DNA of 64,000 nt from Epiperipatus broadwayi (lineage: Eukaryota; Onychophora; Udeonychophora; Euonychophora; Peripatidae): NCBI GenBank assembly GCA_028023455.1, contig JAQFVV010013341.1, positions 62,001 through 126,000 of the forward strand. Direction: 5' to 3'. The translations under genes were made by a program, and so were the position numbers. Positions 48,401 through 51,426 of this stretch are shown in pieces. The notes beneath the pieces were generated by a model that saw only the letters and a list, made by a program, of their open reading frames with translations, was not told the DNA's origin and did not search any database. Each line of letters begins with the position of its first letter. The stretch's first letter is position 1.

Positions 48401-50935
48401 ATCTACAAGGATTCAATCAACAAAACGTCACTAATCCATCACTTTCGTTAGGGTCCGAGCCAAGGCTTGGTGCTTCCATTGGTCAAGCTAATTTCTCTTT
48501 ATTTTCTTACCTATCTTTCATCAGATCATTTTAATTATACAAGAGCCCAAGGCTAGCTTGCTTTTCAAACAATTTATAAACAATCATTTCCATTTACAGA
48601 TTACAAGAATTAATTAATACCTGTTTTTATTTTTAAATCTTGTACTTTCTTTTATAAAAAAAGTACGTTCAAATACTTATTTATTTGTTTTTTAAAAAAA
48701 AAATATTTTTAAAGTTTGGCATCTGTGCGAATGTATATACGTTTAACAAAACATTTTAATTTTAGCGTTTAGTTTTTTACTTTTATTTGCGAACTTTTAA
48801 GTTTTTATTTTAAATTAATGTAACGACATATTTATATATCGTTACAATATATTACAATAAGCATTTCTTTAAAATTAAAGATATTTTTTGTCTATAGTAT
48901 ATATGTTAAAAATGCCCTTTTTTTTTTCCTATGAATACTATAAGATTTGTGTAAATAATATATAAAATCAAATATTCCGTTTGATTCTTTTCTAAATTTA
49001 TTTAATGTGATTAAAATATTACATACCATTTCCATATACACTAGCTTTGATTTATTACAATCTTTTGGATGATTAATATTACAAAAATATTTCAAGAGCA
49101 TGACTGAAAAATAAAATATAAATTATAGTATTTGAAATACAAATAAATTTAGTGGTATTGTGAAATTATAAGTAAGATTTATTCTATTCAATAAATTTTA
49201 GATTTTTCTCCATTTAAAAAATATTCAATTTTGTAAGAATGTGTATTTGTATTATAACATCACATGATCACCATTTCTTATGCTTATACAATCTGTTAAT
49301 ACAGTAGATGTGATGCACTGTGACTTCCGCTTAAACGGAGTCAGAAATCTCTCAGCAACTATGCCCAGAGAAACCTATTAGCCACTTTACCTTCCATTTC
49401 ACACCCTAAGTTTTCTCATAATCTGCTCCATCCCATTTCCACAACATCTTTGTCAACTATATGGTCTTTATATCTAAATCCTCCTTATCTTTTCCCAAAC
49501 CCAGCCTAAAAACCAATAACCCACTTTTTGTATAATCACTTTGTTCATATTTATTCTTCCATAACTTCATTATTTGTATCCTTTCTGTTTTTAAGTACTG
49601 TATTTACATTCAATTAACAGATGCCTAATATTTTCTATGCTTTCCTTACACAATTTGCAGACTAAATCACCTATATTTTTCCATTTAAATGTATATTCTC
49701 TTGTTGCTAAAGTTCCTGTTCGAGCCTTAAACAATAAACTACTTTCCTTGCTATTATCATAAATTAACTCACACCCAATATAATATATTGCCACCTAGTG
49801 GAAATCATAGTAATCAAGTCTTTAATCTGAGTTAACTAAAAAGATTAAAGATGACTGTTGGTGGGATGCATTAGATCCAAAGATTTAGGTACAGTGCTTT
49901 CAGATACAAGGCTTCTCTCTGATGAGTCATAAACTAGAAACTAATATGGGAATTTTGGATAAGTAGACACTAGATAGGAATTTTGGTGCACTAACCTAAC
50001 ATCTTTTGATTACCAACGTTTGCATTAGGTGACAATATTGTACGAAGAAAGTTGTTACAATATTTGTATTATATATATTTACCAGACTTAGCGTGAAAAA
50101 ATATTTTCTATTAACCTTGAAAAAAGATTATATTAAATAGTCGATATGTGTAGCATATTTTGTTTATATTAAATAAATTTAGTTCTGTAAAAAGCGAATT
50201 AAGGAGGCAATAAAAAGGAATCCTTTGTTGTTTTATTTTAATATATTAATAGCCATTGATGCTAGACTAATTTTGCAACAACAAAAAAAAACATTTAGGA
50301 TTTTAAAAAATACCTAAGGAATAATAATCATTTTATGATTTTTTTTTGTTTGATTATGACGAAAGATTATCATGTTTGTTATGGTGAATGAATCATGAGA
50401 AAGTGGACGACCAGTACTGTTATGAATAGATAACATTCCGAAATGGTCAGGATTGATATTTTTAGAAGTAAACCAGAAGGCAATGATGCTCATCGTCGAA
50501 CAAGATGAATTTTTAAAACGTGTCAATGACCACTCAATTTAAAATGTTATAATATATATAAACGACCACATATCGTTAGTTCTGTAACCATAATGCTAGA
50601 TCCATTGAAATTTATCTAAAACGTACCTACCGTTTGAAGAACTACATTTTGAAAACTACAAATAAAAAAATTTAATTTTCCTTTTTTTTCTTACCAAAAA
50701 AAAAAACATAATTCTAATGTGTATGGTCATAAATACATCAAAAATGTTTAGCAATGTTATATATATAAATGGTATGCATGTTAATAAATAAAACGAGAAT
50801 TTAAAAAAAAAAGGCGAAATATTTTAATTTACATAAATTTTCGAATTTATTATATTTGTCTGCAGTTAATTTTCTATCATTTTCCCTACAAAAACTTACA
50901 GCCGCATCGTTCCTCGATTTTTGTGACTTAGCCAT
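3269..50935 (-). CDS. TYW4: TYW4 / LCMT2-like tRNA wybutosine-synthesizing methyltransferase, 5' six exons of a spliced gene (partial)
   Basis: Six minus-strand exons (50935-50900, 36169-36045, 26428-26350, 18822-18739, 11582-11464, 3406-3269) join in frame through GT-AG sites to give 193 codons plus two bases, with no stop. In order the protein shows VQGTNDSSIVSKSS, RRAPIINRGYYIRAKAV, the SAM-binding loop ISFGAGFDSTYF, IDFPSVVSRK, HGYKLLGADLRYL and PTLFLAEVVLPY. This is the motif order of the leucine carboxyl methyltransferase family; the TNDSS start and RRAP-INRGYY fit TYW4 rather than LCMT1. Known role: SAM-dependent methylation and methoxycarbonylation late in wybutosine synthesis at position 37 of tRNA-Phe, in the cytosol. 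The end of the methyltransferase domain and the Kelch-type C-terminal region expected in TYW4 are not in the window; transcription continues past base 1. The start is the ATG at 50935, divergent from a MINDY3-like gene. Introns are 7 to 15 kb and full of transposons. Confidence 0.93.
3407..4644. other. TYW4 intron 5, left part, unassigned
   Basis: A+T-rich sequence with short TG/TA microsatellites and a C10 run near 3855. A stretch at about 4060-4260 resembles the 3' tail fragments near 19.0 kb and 23.4 kb (GCAGG/ACAGG...GTCAAAG, AACAGTGAAAGAGAAG), probably RTE-related 3' sequence. Nothing else is recognised. Confidence 0.35.
4645..4878. repeat. Interspersed repeat family C, copy 1
   Basis: The block containing CACTCACAACTTTGATGCCA and ACTAGAGATTATCTCTAGCA is repeated at 23912-24163 with about 85 percent identity by eye. 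Length is about 235-250 bp. No box A or B is obvious, and the class is unknown. Confidence 0.7.
4879..5044. repeat. Short palindromic element (MITE-like hairpin)
   Basis: The left arm 4879-4953 and right arm 4964-5044 are reverse complements with a few mismatches (CATACTTCCCC / GGGGAAGTATG; CACTTAAATAAAGAT / ATCTTTATTTAAGTG; AAAAGACAAAT / ATTTGTCTTTT), around a 10-base loop. It abuts the next palindrome directly. Confidence 0.85.
5044..5508. repeat. Foldback element, family FB2, copy 1
   Basis: The arms meet near 5275: 'gggacttgaactcagactt' at 5049 pairs with 'aagtctgagttcaagtccc' ending about 5502, and 'cagttggaccagatcat' pairs with 'tgatctggaccaactaatg'. The arms have diverged. The internal CAGTTGGTCCAGA-like core is shared with 15899-16403, so both belong to one family. 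Confidence 0.85.
5575..5735 (-). repeat. tRNA-derived SINE family A, minus-strand copy
   Basis: Read on the minus strand it has a box-B-like GGTCCCAAGTTCAATTC, then TAGTACTGTCATTGGTCAGG, CCAACAGCATCTGAAGAAGA and a short tail. The same order (box B, TACTGT, TGGTCAGGCCAGCA, CTGAAGAAGAGG) is seen at 55442-55660. The tRNA-like head is decayed. Confidence 0.8.
5925..6085. repeat. Palindromic MITE-like element
   Basis: TTCAAAGAATGCTTCATTTT and GATTTACTTATTTAATCAT on the left pair with ATGATTAAGCAAGTAAATC and AAAATGAAATGATTCTTTGAA on the right, with almost no loop (centre near 6008). No coding capacity. Confidence 0.8.
7028..7830 (-). mobile_element. Penelope-like element, GIY-YIG end, left (minus) half of an inverted pair
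   Basis: The minus-strand frame 7552-7187 encodes SFTPHVVYSISCPQEKCLAV, YYGETKATVNTRLAQH, FLEHSMKSGHNF and a basic tail. This is the GIY-YIG nuclease domain as found at the C terminus of Penelope-like reverse transcriptases (V-Y-x-I-x-C, Y-x-G-E-T, R-L-x-x-H). Upstream (7560-7830) the same strand carries the linker part with an in-frame stop near 7660. The reverse transcriptase itself is missing. It is the mirror image of 7847-8659. Confidence 0.88.
7847..8659 (+). mobile_element. Penelope-like element, GIY-YIG end, right (plus) half of an inverted pair
   Basis: The plus strand 7867-8170 encodes the linker before the nuclease (LPRITIPYISKISNKLTKAL, INNSKDHIDRSFTPHV). A frameshift around 8170-8215 breaks the V-Y-x-I-x-C segment. 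The nuclease frame resumes with YGETKVTVNTRLAQHMY and runs to KRKIKEAFY and a stop at 8494. The 3' flank to 8659 mirrors that of the left copy. This half is inactive. Confidence 0.88.
8660..10959. other. TYW4 intron 5, A+T-rich with simple repeats
   Basis: Contains a (TA)n run near 8873, TG/TA microsatellites at 9910-10030, and two or three loosely repeated units around 9790-10000 that begin with 'tattttatattagaacaa'. No coding similarity was recognised. Short open frames here look like chance. Confidence 0.4.
10960..11175. repeat. Palindromic MITE-like element
   Basis: TGTTAGCACTGGTGTTGCTA on the left pairs with TAGCAACACAACTGCTAACA on the right, and AATAGCTTTTTT pairs with AAAAAAGCTATT. 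The loop holds a short direct repeat, AGCCAAATCCAAGACAAAA. It lies about 290 bp from TYW4 exon 5's acceptor-distal side. Confidence 0.8.
11464..11582 (-). CDS. TYW4: TYW4 exon 5
   Basis: Acceptor CTATTGTAG is followed by 39 codons plus AG, starting IDFPSVVSRKKSCILQNE and ending SDSPLS, with donor AG|GTTTCT. The D-F-P and R-K positions match the LCMT family segment VDFPxVxxRK that follows motif I. The donor is weak (GTTTCT). Confidence 0.92.
11583..13956. other. TYW4 intron 4, left part, nothing recognised
   Basis: A+T-rich DNA without a recognisable coding stretch, tRNA-like head or strong inverted repeat. Confidence 0.4.
13957..14118. repeat. Palindromic MITE with high-identity arms
   Basis: About 65-bp arms: ATATTTACTAAGGCAATAAA and AATGCGAAGGTAGGGACC on the left pair with GGTCCCTACCTTCGCATT and GAACCTAAAG-type sequence on the right, closing in CATTGCCTTAGTAAATAT. 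The G+C-rich inner arms stand out from the surrounding intron. The loop is about 25 bp. Confidence 0.88.
14119..15040. other. TYW4 intron 4, unassigned stretch
   Basis: A+T-rich with no recognised feature. From about 14810 onward it may already contain decayed RTE sequence upstream of the recognisable fragment. Confidence 0.35.
15040..15800 (+). pseudogene. RTE-clade LINE, decayed 3' coding end
   Basis: Translating the plus strand in pieces gives YGCENWTLKKYDKKE near 15385 and, after stops, WTIRKINQ and DEDESELPLEEQ, then a piece like YFDHIMR. This is the order found at the C terminus of RTE/BovB-type LINE proteins (YGCE-WT-KK, W-R-TNQSI, E-SLE, YFGH-MRR). It contains many stops and frameshifts, so it is an old, dead copy. 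Confidence 0.7.
15899..16403. repeat. Foldback element, family FB2, copy 2 (near-perfect hairpin)
   Basis: Arms 15899-16136 and 16167-16403 are close to identical reverse complements around a 30-base loop (16137-16166). The outer ends read TAATAACACTGATAC and GTATCAGTGTTATT; the inner ends CAATTGAAAATCTGACGAT and ATCGTCAGATTTTCAATTG. The right-hand outer sequence also matches 15840-15900 context poorly, so the element end is here. The high arm identity implies recent origin or gene conversion. Confidence 0.92.
16404..17282. other. TYW4 intron 4, unassigned; one protein-like minus frame
   Basis: The minus-strand frame 16901-16713 reads like a folded protein (LDKWMDNPEIFVCYIALLL, NNCTKFDRNPFNRSK) but is not recognised. 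It lacks clear splice sites that would fit TYW4, whose phase is already satisfied. It may be a transposon remnant. Confidence 0.35.
17283..17440. repeat. MITE-like inverted repeat with mariner-style ends
   Basis: TTCTTCAACCACAATTTTGG on the left pairs with CCAAAATTATGATTGAAGAA on the right. The inner part also pairs (CATAAATCAATTAATT / GAATTAATTTATG). The end motif, CTTCAgTCACAATTTTGGTT, is shared with 31505-31697, so the two form one family. Confidence 0.75.
17495..17985. repeat. Foldback element, family FB1, copy
   Basis: CAGGCAAAACTCTCCATATA on the left pairs with ATAGAGAGTTTTGCCTGTG on the right. Inside, CCAGACTAATTTCTAGCTTG, GGCTTTCATCAGTGAGGA and GGATGCCGGAAGATTTGTGC pair with their complements in the right arm. 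The same sequences recur at 22470-22905, 25915-26150, 33345-33745 and 49830-50070. Outer ends include CATCACATGGTAACTA. No coding capacity. Confidence 0.88.
18000..18738. other. TYW4 intron 4, right end; one protein-like plus frame
   Basis: A plus-strand frame at about 18094-18250 (DMKQAATIQLELIGKSRN, INRHIAIKCYIRLMVSGKD) has plausible protein composition and is preceded by TTCTTGTTAG. It is not recognised and is in the opposite orientation to TYW4. The rest is A+T-rich. Confidence 0.35.
18739..18822 (-). CDS. TYW4: TYW4 exon 4 (SAM-binding glycine loop)
   Basis: Acceptor TTACAG and donor GAG|GTAAAT bracket exactly 28 codons (phase 0 to 0). The start, IISFGAGFDSTYFKL, is the LCMT-type motif I (L-G-A-G-x-D-(S/T)), which contacts S-adenosylmethionine. 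The exon ends ITYFE, and exon 5 continues IDFP, reconstituting the family motif E-(V/I)-D-F-P. Confidence 0.94.
18823..20116. other. TYW4 intron 3, left part
   Basis: At 18985-19150 there is a probable RTE-type 3' tail piece (CCATTGCAGGACAAAAGCTT, CTCCACCTGCCCATCATAGA) similar to pieces near 4.06 kb and 23.5 kb. Otherwise A+T-rich with nothing recognised. Confidence 0.4.
20117..20292. repeat. Tandem duplication of a 90-bp unit
   Basis: CCCCTAAATAACATC...AGAGGATTTGATTTTAATTC...CCTTCTACAACAATATTTGCC at 20117 is followed at about 20208 by a second copy with roughly 90 percent identity. Simple local duplication. Confidence 0.85.
20850..20990 (+). repeat. SINE family B copy
   Basis: Contains a box-B-like GGAATTCAAGG and the family 3' motif TCATAAACTCCTGAGCAATA followed by a T-rich end. 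Similar 3' ends occur at 37.1 and 44.7 kb. The tRNA-like 5' part is weak here. Confidence 0.6.
21600..21815. repeat. Interspersed repeat family D, intact copy
   Basis: The run from AATAATTTTATGGTTTATCA through GAGTCTGAATATATTACTAA to CATCTTTTGTTATGTCAATA is shared with 23826-24300, where it is split by another repeat. Class unknown. Confidence 0.65.
21838..22330 (-). mobile_element. LINE with cysteine-rich C terminus, 3' end, copy 2
   Basis: On the minus strand the sequence encodes pieces of the same C-terminal region as copy 3 (IGDLVCKLC...). A (GATGTGAT)-type tail lies at its 3' end (GGTGATGTGATGTGATGCG at 21840). It is strongly 5'-truncated with frameshifts. The plus-strand open frame through it is a shadow. 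Confidence 0.78.
22470..22905. repeat. Foldback element FB1 copy, with an inserted LINE tail in its left arm
   Basis: The arms carry the FB1 motifs (AGGCACTAGATAGGAATTTT, TCATCAGTGAGG, GTGCCACCAAATGCAAGCC / GGCTTGCACTTGATGGCAC). At 22505-22565 the left arm continues into GTGATGATGTGATGTATTGT, a short piece of the 3' end of the cysteine-rich LINE. This suggests an insertion or a LINE tail primed there. Confidence 0.75.
22906..23825. other. TYW4 intron 3, unassigned stretch
   Basis: A+T-rich. A piece around 23485-23590 (GTGCTTTTACCCTCATTG, CCTCTGCCTTATAATGG) resembles decayed RTE-type 3' sequence. The text at 23255-23340 has a box-B-like GGATTTGAATCTGC and may be a SINE fragment. Confidence 0.35.
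23826..24300. repeat. Family D repeat split by a family C repeat (nested insertion)
   Basis: Family D sequence runs to about 23910 and resumes at about 24164 with GAACAAGTCTGAATATATTA. The intervening 23912-24163 is a copy of family C (compare 4645-4878). Candidate target duplications around the joints (AAACAA / GAACAA) are imperfect. Confidence 0.75.
24652..24977. repeat. Recent 163-bp tandem duplication
   Basis: 24652-24814 and 24815-24977 are almost identical; both run from AGTGTTAAGAATATCACTCT to ACTGCTGCATGTTTA and include the same T/A homopolymer block, which differs by about one base. The near-identity implies a recent event, or a collapsed or duplicated assembly. Confidence 0.93.
25915..26150. 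repeat. Foldback element FB1, one-armed copy
   Basis: CAGGCAAAACTCACTATACG, GAGTAATCAATGGATGCCAG, CCAGACTAGTTTCTGGCTTG, TTGTCAGTGAGGAGCC and GGATCTGAGAGCA run in the left-arm order. The element then jumps to AGTTTTGCCTGATAGCATAA near 26100. The right arm is almost entirely deleted. Confidence 0.8.
26350..26428 (-). CDS. TYW4: TYW4 exon 3
   Basis: A 79-base exon starts with the base that completes Arg and then encodes GYYIRAKAVDFCIRHFLH and a short acidic-basic tail, ending CAG|GTAAGT in phase 0. The Arg in INRGYYIRA lines up with the SAM-contacting Arg of LCMT1 (NRGYFAR), from family knowledge. The next exon continues directly with the glycine-rich loop. Confidence 0.93.
26429..30569. other. 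TYW4 intron 2, left part
   Basis: A degenerate tandem array lies at about 27262-27425 (CCAACCTAAGAGGCTTCTTT twice and related units). Slightly less A+T-rich text at 26880-27120 could be an old transposon remnant but is not recognised. Short plus frame 28276-28491 is unrecognised. No exon or strong inverted repeat was seen up to 30.5 kb. Confidence 0.4.
27262..27425. repeat. Degenerate tandem array, about three 60-bp units
   Basis: Units share CAACCTAAGAGGCTTCTTTC, then A/G-rich 'taaaacacagagtcc(t/c)cac'. The last unit is diverged (GGTCTGGCTTTTTTCTATG). More G+C-rich than its surroundings. Confidence 0.75.
30570..31110. repeat. Diverged long inverted repeat
   Basis: The left arm (TTATAAAAGTAATGTTTTTA, AGCCCAAGTCTTTAT near 30740-30775) pairs with the right arm (ATAAAGACTTGGGCTTAAAA, CATTATTTTTATAAAA near 30925-30960). 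Pairing continues outward (ATTACCTTTCAAAT / ATTTGAAAGGGTAAT; ACCTTTTACTCTG / CAGGGTAAAAGGT). The loop is about 150 bp. A foldback element is likely. Confidence 0.8.
31505..31697. repeat. MITE with mariner-style ends
   Basis: The termini GTAATGCACTAAAAACCAAA and TTTGGTTTTTAATGCATTAC are inverted. The inner ends are CCTTCAGTCACAATTTTGG and CCAAAATTGTGACTGAAGG. The family end motif is shared with 17283-17440. No coding capacity. Confidence 0.82.
32434..32582. repeat. Palindromic MITE, about 150 bp
   Basis: GTTGACTTCGAGTTTGATTG at the left end pairs with CAACCAAACTCGAAGTCAAC at the right. Inner AATTAATAATATAAACT pairs with AGTTTATATTATTAATT, and GAGCTAGC pairs with GCTAGCTC. The arms are nearly identical with a short loop. 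Confidence 0.9.
32790..32985 (+). repeat. SINE family B, two partial copies in a row
   Basis: The second copy has a tRNA-like head (GTTTAACATAATGGTAGAAC, GGACTCTGGATCAAACTCAA; a tRNA-Gln-like reading is possible), then GTGCTCAACATCATATGATT and TGAGCAATTAACAATT. The first copy (GTGTCCAAGCATCACATGAT, AACAATTAACAATT) is a 3' fragment. Confidence 0.65.
33345..33745. repeat. Foldback element FB1, best preserved copy
   Basis: CATACAGTAGTGCCACCCTG pairs with CAGGGAGGCACTACTGTATG. CCAGACTAGTTTCTGGCTTG and CCCCATCTAGTGCCTACTCA pair with their complements on the right. After GAGAGTTTTGCCTG the outer end carries two direct copies of ACAGTTA(C/T)GTGCTAGCATA ending in GGTGATCATGTGATTT. Confidence 0.9.
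34075..34215 (+). repeat. SINE family B copy
   Basis: Carries GGATTCGAGAGC, TTGTCACTTTTGGTGCTTGA and a decayed version of the 3' motif. Assigned by similarity to copies at 32.9, 38.9 and 44.7 kb. Confidence 0.5.
34903..35229. mobile_element. Non-autonomous hAT element (MITE) with 8-bp target duplication
   Basis: Termini CAGGAGTCCCCAACC and GGTTGGGGACCCCTG-like (right end GTTGGGGACCCCTG) form a hAT-type inverted repeat. The flanks carry the exact 8-bp duplication TCCTAATG (34895-34902 and 35230-35237), the length hAT transposases make. The 327-bp body has no transposase. The plus frame through its right end is incidental. Confidence 0.95.
35238..36044. other. TYW4 intron 2, right end, nothing recognised
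   Basis: A+T-rich sequence between the hAT MITE and exon 2. No inverted repeat or coding similarity noted. Confidence 0.4.
36045..36169 (-). CDS. TYW4: TYW4 exon 2
   Basis: Acceptor TCTATCTTTTAG precedes GTT CAA GGC (V Q G). The exon encodes 41 codons plus two bases, from VQGTNDSSIVSK through GYFKDDFVHYF to RRAPIIN, and ends at AG|GTATGA. The split Arg codon is completed by the first base of exon 3, giving NRGYYIRA across the junction. TND-S and RRAP are hallmarks of the N-terminal methyltransferase domain. Confidence 0.93.
37005..37150 (+). repeat. SINE family B, clear copy
   Basis: A tRNA-like head (GGTTTAATACAATGATCAAG) is followed by TTTGGCACCTCCGGCTCTCA, then CTTATGAACTCTTGAGCAAT and AAAGCCATTTGATT. 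The AATAAA-like end is shared with 20.9 and 44.7 kb. Confidence 0.7.
37660..37880 (-). mobile_element. RTE-clade LINE, 3' end fragment
   Basis: Matches the 3' end of the longer copy at 39965-41330: CATCATCATT-type terminal repeat, CCACTGCAGGATAAAAGTCT, CTTTCTAGGTCTTTTACAAT and CTCTTGGAATCCAGTTTAAG. Only about 220 bp is retained. Orientation is minus. Confidence 0.8.
38860..39180 (+). repeat. Three truncated SINE family B copies in tandem
   Basis: CTGTTACTTCTGGTGCTTAA (38925), CTGTTACTTATGGAGTTCAA (39021) and CTGTCACTTTGGTGCTTAAA (39136) each begin the family 3' half and are followed by variable 'caattaa' or 'taaagc' ends. Either repeated insertion or local duplication. Confidence 0.55.
39965..41330 (-). 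pseudogene. RTE-clade LINE, reverse transcriptase and C terminus, decayed
   Basis: On the minus strand, several frames in order give RNYRPISLLSVTYK, then FNQPKDQAKFKSGFSTVDYI, FGFADYEKAFDS (motif A), KGVRQGDSISPKLFTA, NHLDFADDVVVF (the catalytic FADD motif) and VFNKCVLPVTFGSEIWTLN. This is the RT domain order of RTE LINEs. The upstream endonuclease is missing, and several stops and frameshifts (for example near 41085 and 40580) make it inactive. The 3' end at 39970 is a short CATCAT-type repeat, as in RTE tails. The 3' end matches the 37.7-kb piece. Confidence 0.88.
41331..44604. other. TYW4 intron 1, unassigned stretch
   Basis: A+T-rich. A decayed inverted repeat at about 42490-42735 (GTAAGCTTGAGTAATC / AAGCTTACAGTAG) and a similar one at about 39810-39960 may be old foldback elements. 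No coding similarity was seen. Confidence 0.35.
44605..44750 (+). repeat. SINE family B, clear copy
   Basis: GATATAATGGTAGTGATAGA resembles a tRNA box A. It is followed by TTGTCACTTCCAATGCTCAA, ACTTCTTATGAATACCTAAG and CAATAAAGCCTCTTCAATT. Confidence 0.7.
45541..46555. repeat. Three-armed foldback element
   Basis: Arm 1 (45541-45890) is the reverse complement of arm 2 (about 45900-46215), and arm 3 (about 46222-46552) repeats arm 2 in direct orientation. Diagnostic blocks are GGAAGCCAGTAGCAGAAACC / GGTTTCTGCTACTGGCTTCC, TTATTTACGAGCTCTAGATA, GCTGGATTGGAAGACATATG and CATTAGATAAAGTGCTGG. The whole is non-coding. The arms differ by small indels and substitutions. Confidence 0.9.
46823..48846 (-). 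mobile_element. Solo LTR-like element, relative of the 57-62 kb palindrome arms
   Basis: Its ends are TATAACGAT (a mutated TGTAACGAT) and ATCGTTACA. It shares many blocks with the right arm at 59649-61847, in the same orientation: GGCGCCATCTAGGCATTT, CACTAGCTCAGTGGA, CACTGCCAG(A/T)AATTAACA, GAGTATGAATAGACTACAT and CATTCACGCCCGACTTAA. Two internal blocks are in swapped order. The end is a small palindrome, TGTAACGA...TCGTTACA (48819-48846). A 6-bp duplication ATATAT may flank it, but the site is low-complexity. Strand is given by the LTR direction inferred from the left arm of the palindrome. Confidence 0.75.
49305..49795 (-). mobile_element. LINE with cysteine-rich C terminus, 3' end, copy 3
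   Basis: The minus frame 49794-49591 encodes KARTGTLATREYTFKWKN, GDLVCKLCKESIENIRHLL and IECKYS: a C-x2-C-x9-H-x4-C arrangement like the zinc-binding C terminus of many LINE reverse transcriptases. The 3' side (49310-49590) continues with text shared with 21.9 kb and ends at AGATGTGATGCACTGTGAC. 5'-truncated. Confidence 0.82.
49830..50070. repeat. Foldback element FB1, decayed right arm
   Basis: TGAGTCATAAACTAGAAACT, GGATAAGTAGACACTAGATA and GGAATTTTGGTGCA follow the right-arm order of the 33.4-kb copy. It is diverged and inserted beside the LINE 3' end, as at 22.5 kb. Confidence 0.65.
50071..50899. other. TYW4 intron 1, 5' end, nothing recognised
   Basis: The first part of intron 1 on the minus strand. 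A+T-rich; the open frame on the minus strand at 50314-50526 shows no family motif. Confidence 0.4.
50900..50935 (-). CDS. TYW4: TYW4 exon 1 (start codon)
   Basis: A 36-base coding exon, MAKSQKSRNDAA, ends in phase 0 at a strong donor (GCT|GTAAGT). It is too short to assign alone. It was matched because exon 2 begins in phase 0 with VQGTND, and vertebrate LCMT2 proteins have a basic leader of about 12 residues directly before VQNTND. The first intron is about 14.7 kb. Confidence 0.8.
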
Positions 50936-51308
50936 ATAATAAAAAGACTCACAACATATGCTAAAAAAAATAATATTAAAATAAAAATTACATAGTAATT
51001 AACATTATTACGGTGACATGTTCATATAAAAGAAGGCAGCCATTATAGAACTTTGTCTTATCGCTTATGAGAGAGTATAATAGAACTAAAATAAATTTTA
51101 TAAACCTATTAATAAAATAAAATACTAATAGAAAATACTTCAAAAATGTTAATAGAAAAGTATTAATTTTATTAAAAGTACTATTTACATATTAATTTGC
51201 CTACGGGATTGAGAGTATAGAATTCAATATGGTTCCTAGGGAGTGATGCTGAAACTCTTTTTACCGGCTTATGTTTGAAAAAATTAATATAATTTTATTT
51301 GCTTTAGG
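50936..51308. promoter_or_regulatory. Divergent promoter region between TYW4 and MINDY3-like gene
   Basis: The two start codons lie 373 bp apart on opposite strands, so both 5' UTRs and both core promoters must fit here or overlap. A possible acceptor (TTTGCTTTAG) directly before the MINDY3 ATG would place a 5' UTR exon in this interval. No TATA box or initiator stands out in the general A+T richness. That this is a bidirectional promoter is inferred from layout only. Confidence 0.6.
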
Positions 51309-51426
51309 ATGGCTTCCAATTTCCATTCTTCTGATAATGAATTAACATCGCATTTAATATCAGATGTTAAAAAGCTATTATGGGGTCCAGATTTAAAAGA
51401 GGATGTTTTTCTAAGATGGGCTCAAG
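51309..51426 (+). CDS. MINDY3: MINDY3 (FAM188A)-like deubiquitinase, first coding exon (partial gene)
   Basis: From the ATG, 39 codons plus one base run to a consensus donor (CTCAAG|GTAAGT). After an acidic, Ser-rich leader the exon reads VKKLLWGPDLKEDVFLRWAQG. This parallels the N terminus of MINDY-3, where a (L/V)WG motif is followed by IF-RW-QG just ahead of the catalytic GGPCAV segment. MINDY-3 is a cysteine deubiquitinase that trims K48-linked chains. The Cys-containing exon should come next on the plus strand but was not found before 64000, so the first intron is over 12.5 kb or the call is wrong. The ATG is directly preceded by an acceptor-like TTTGCTTTAG, which suggests a 5' UTR intron. 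MINDY4 was considered; its corresponding region does not carry this W-G then R-W-Q-G pattern. Confidence 0.75.

Noticed and set aside
3269-50935. LCMT1 (PP2A methyltransferase) as the identity of the minus-strand gene
   Set aside because: The start VQGTNDSS, the RRAP-INRGYY segment and the short basic leader fit TYW4/LCMT2. LCMT1 has a different N terminus and the ERKAPEINRGYF pattern.
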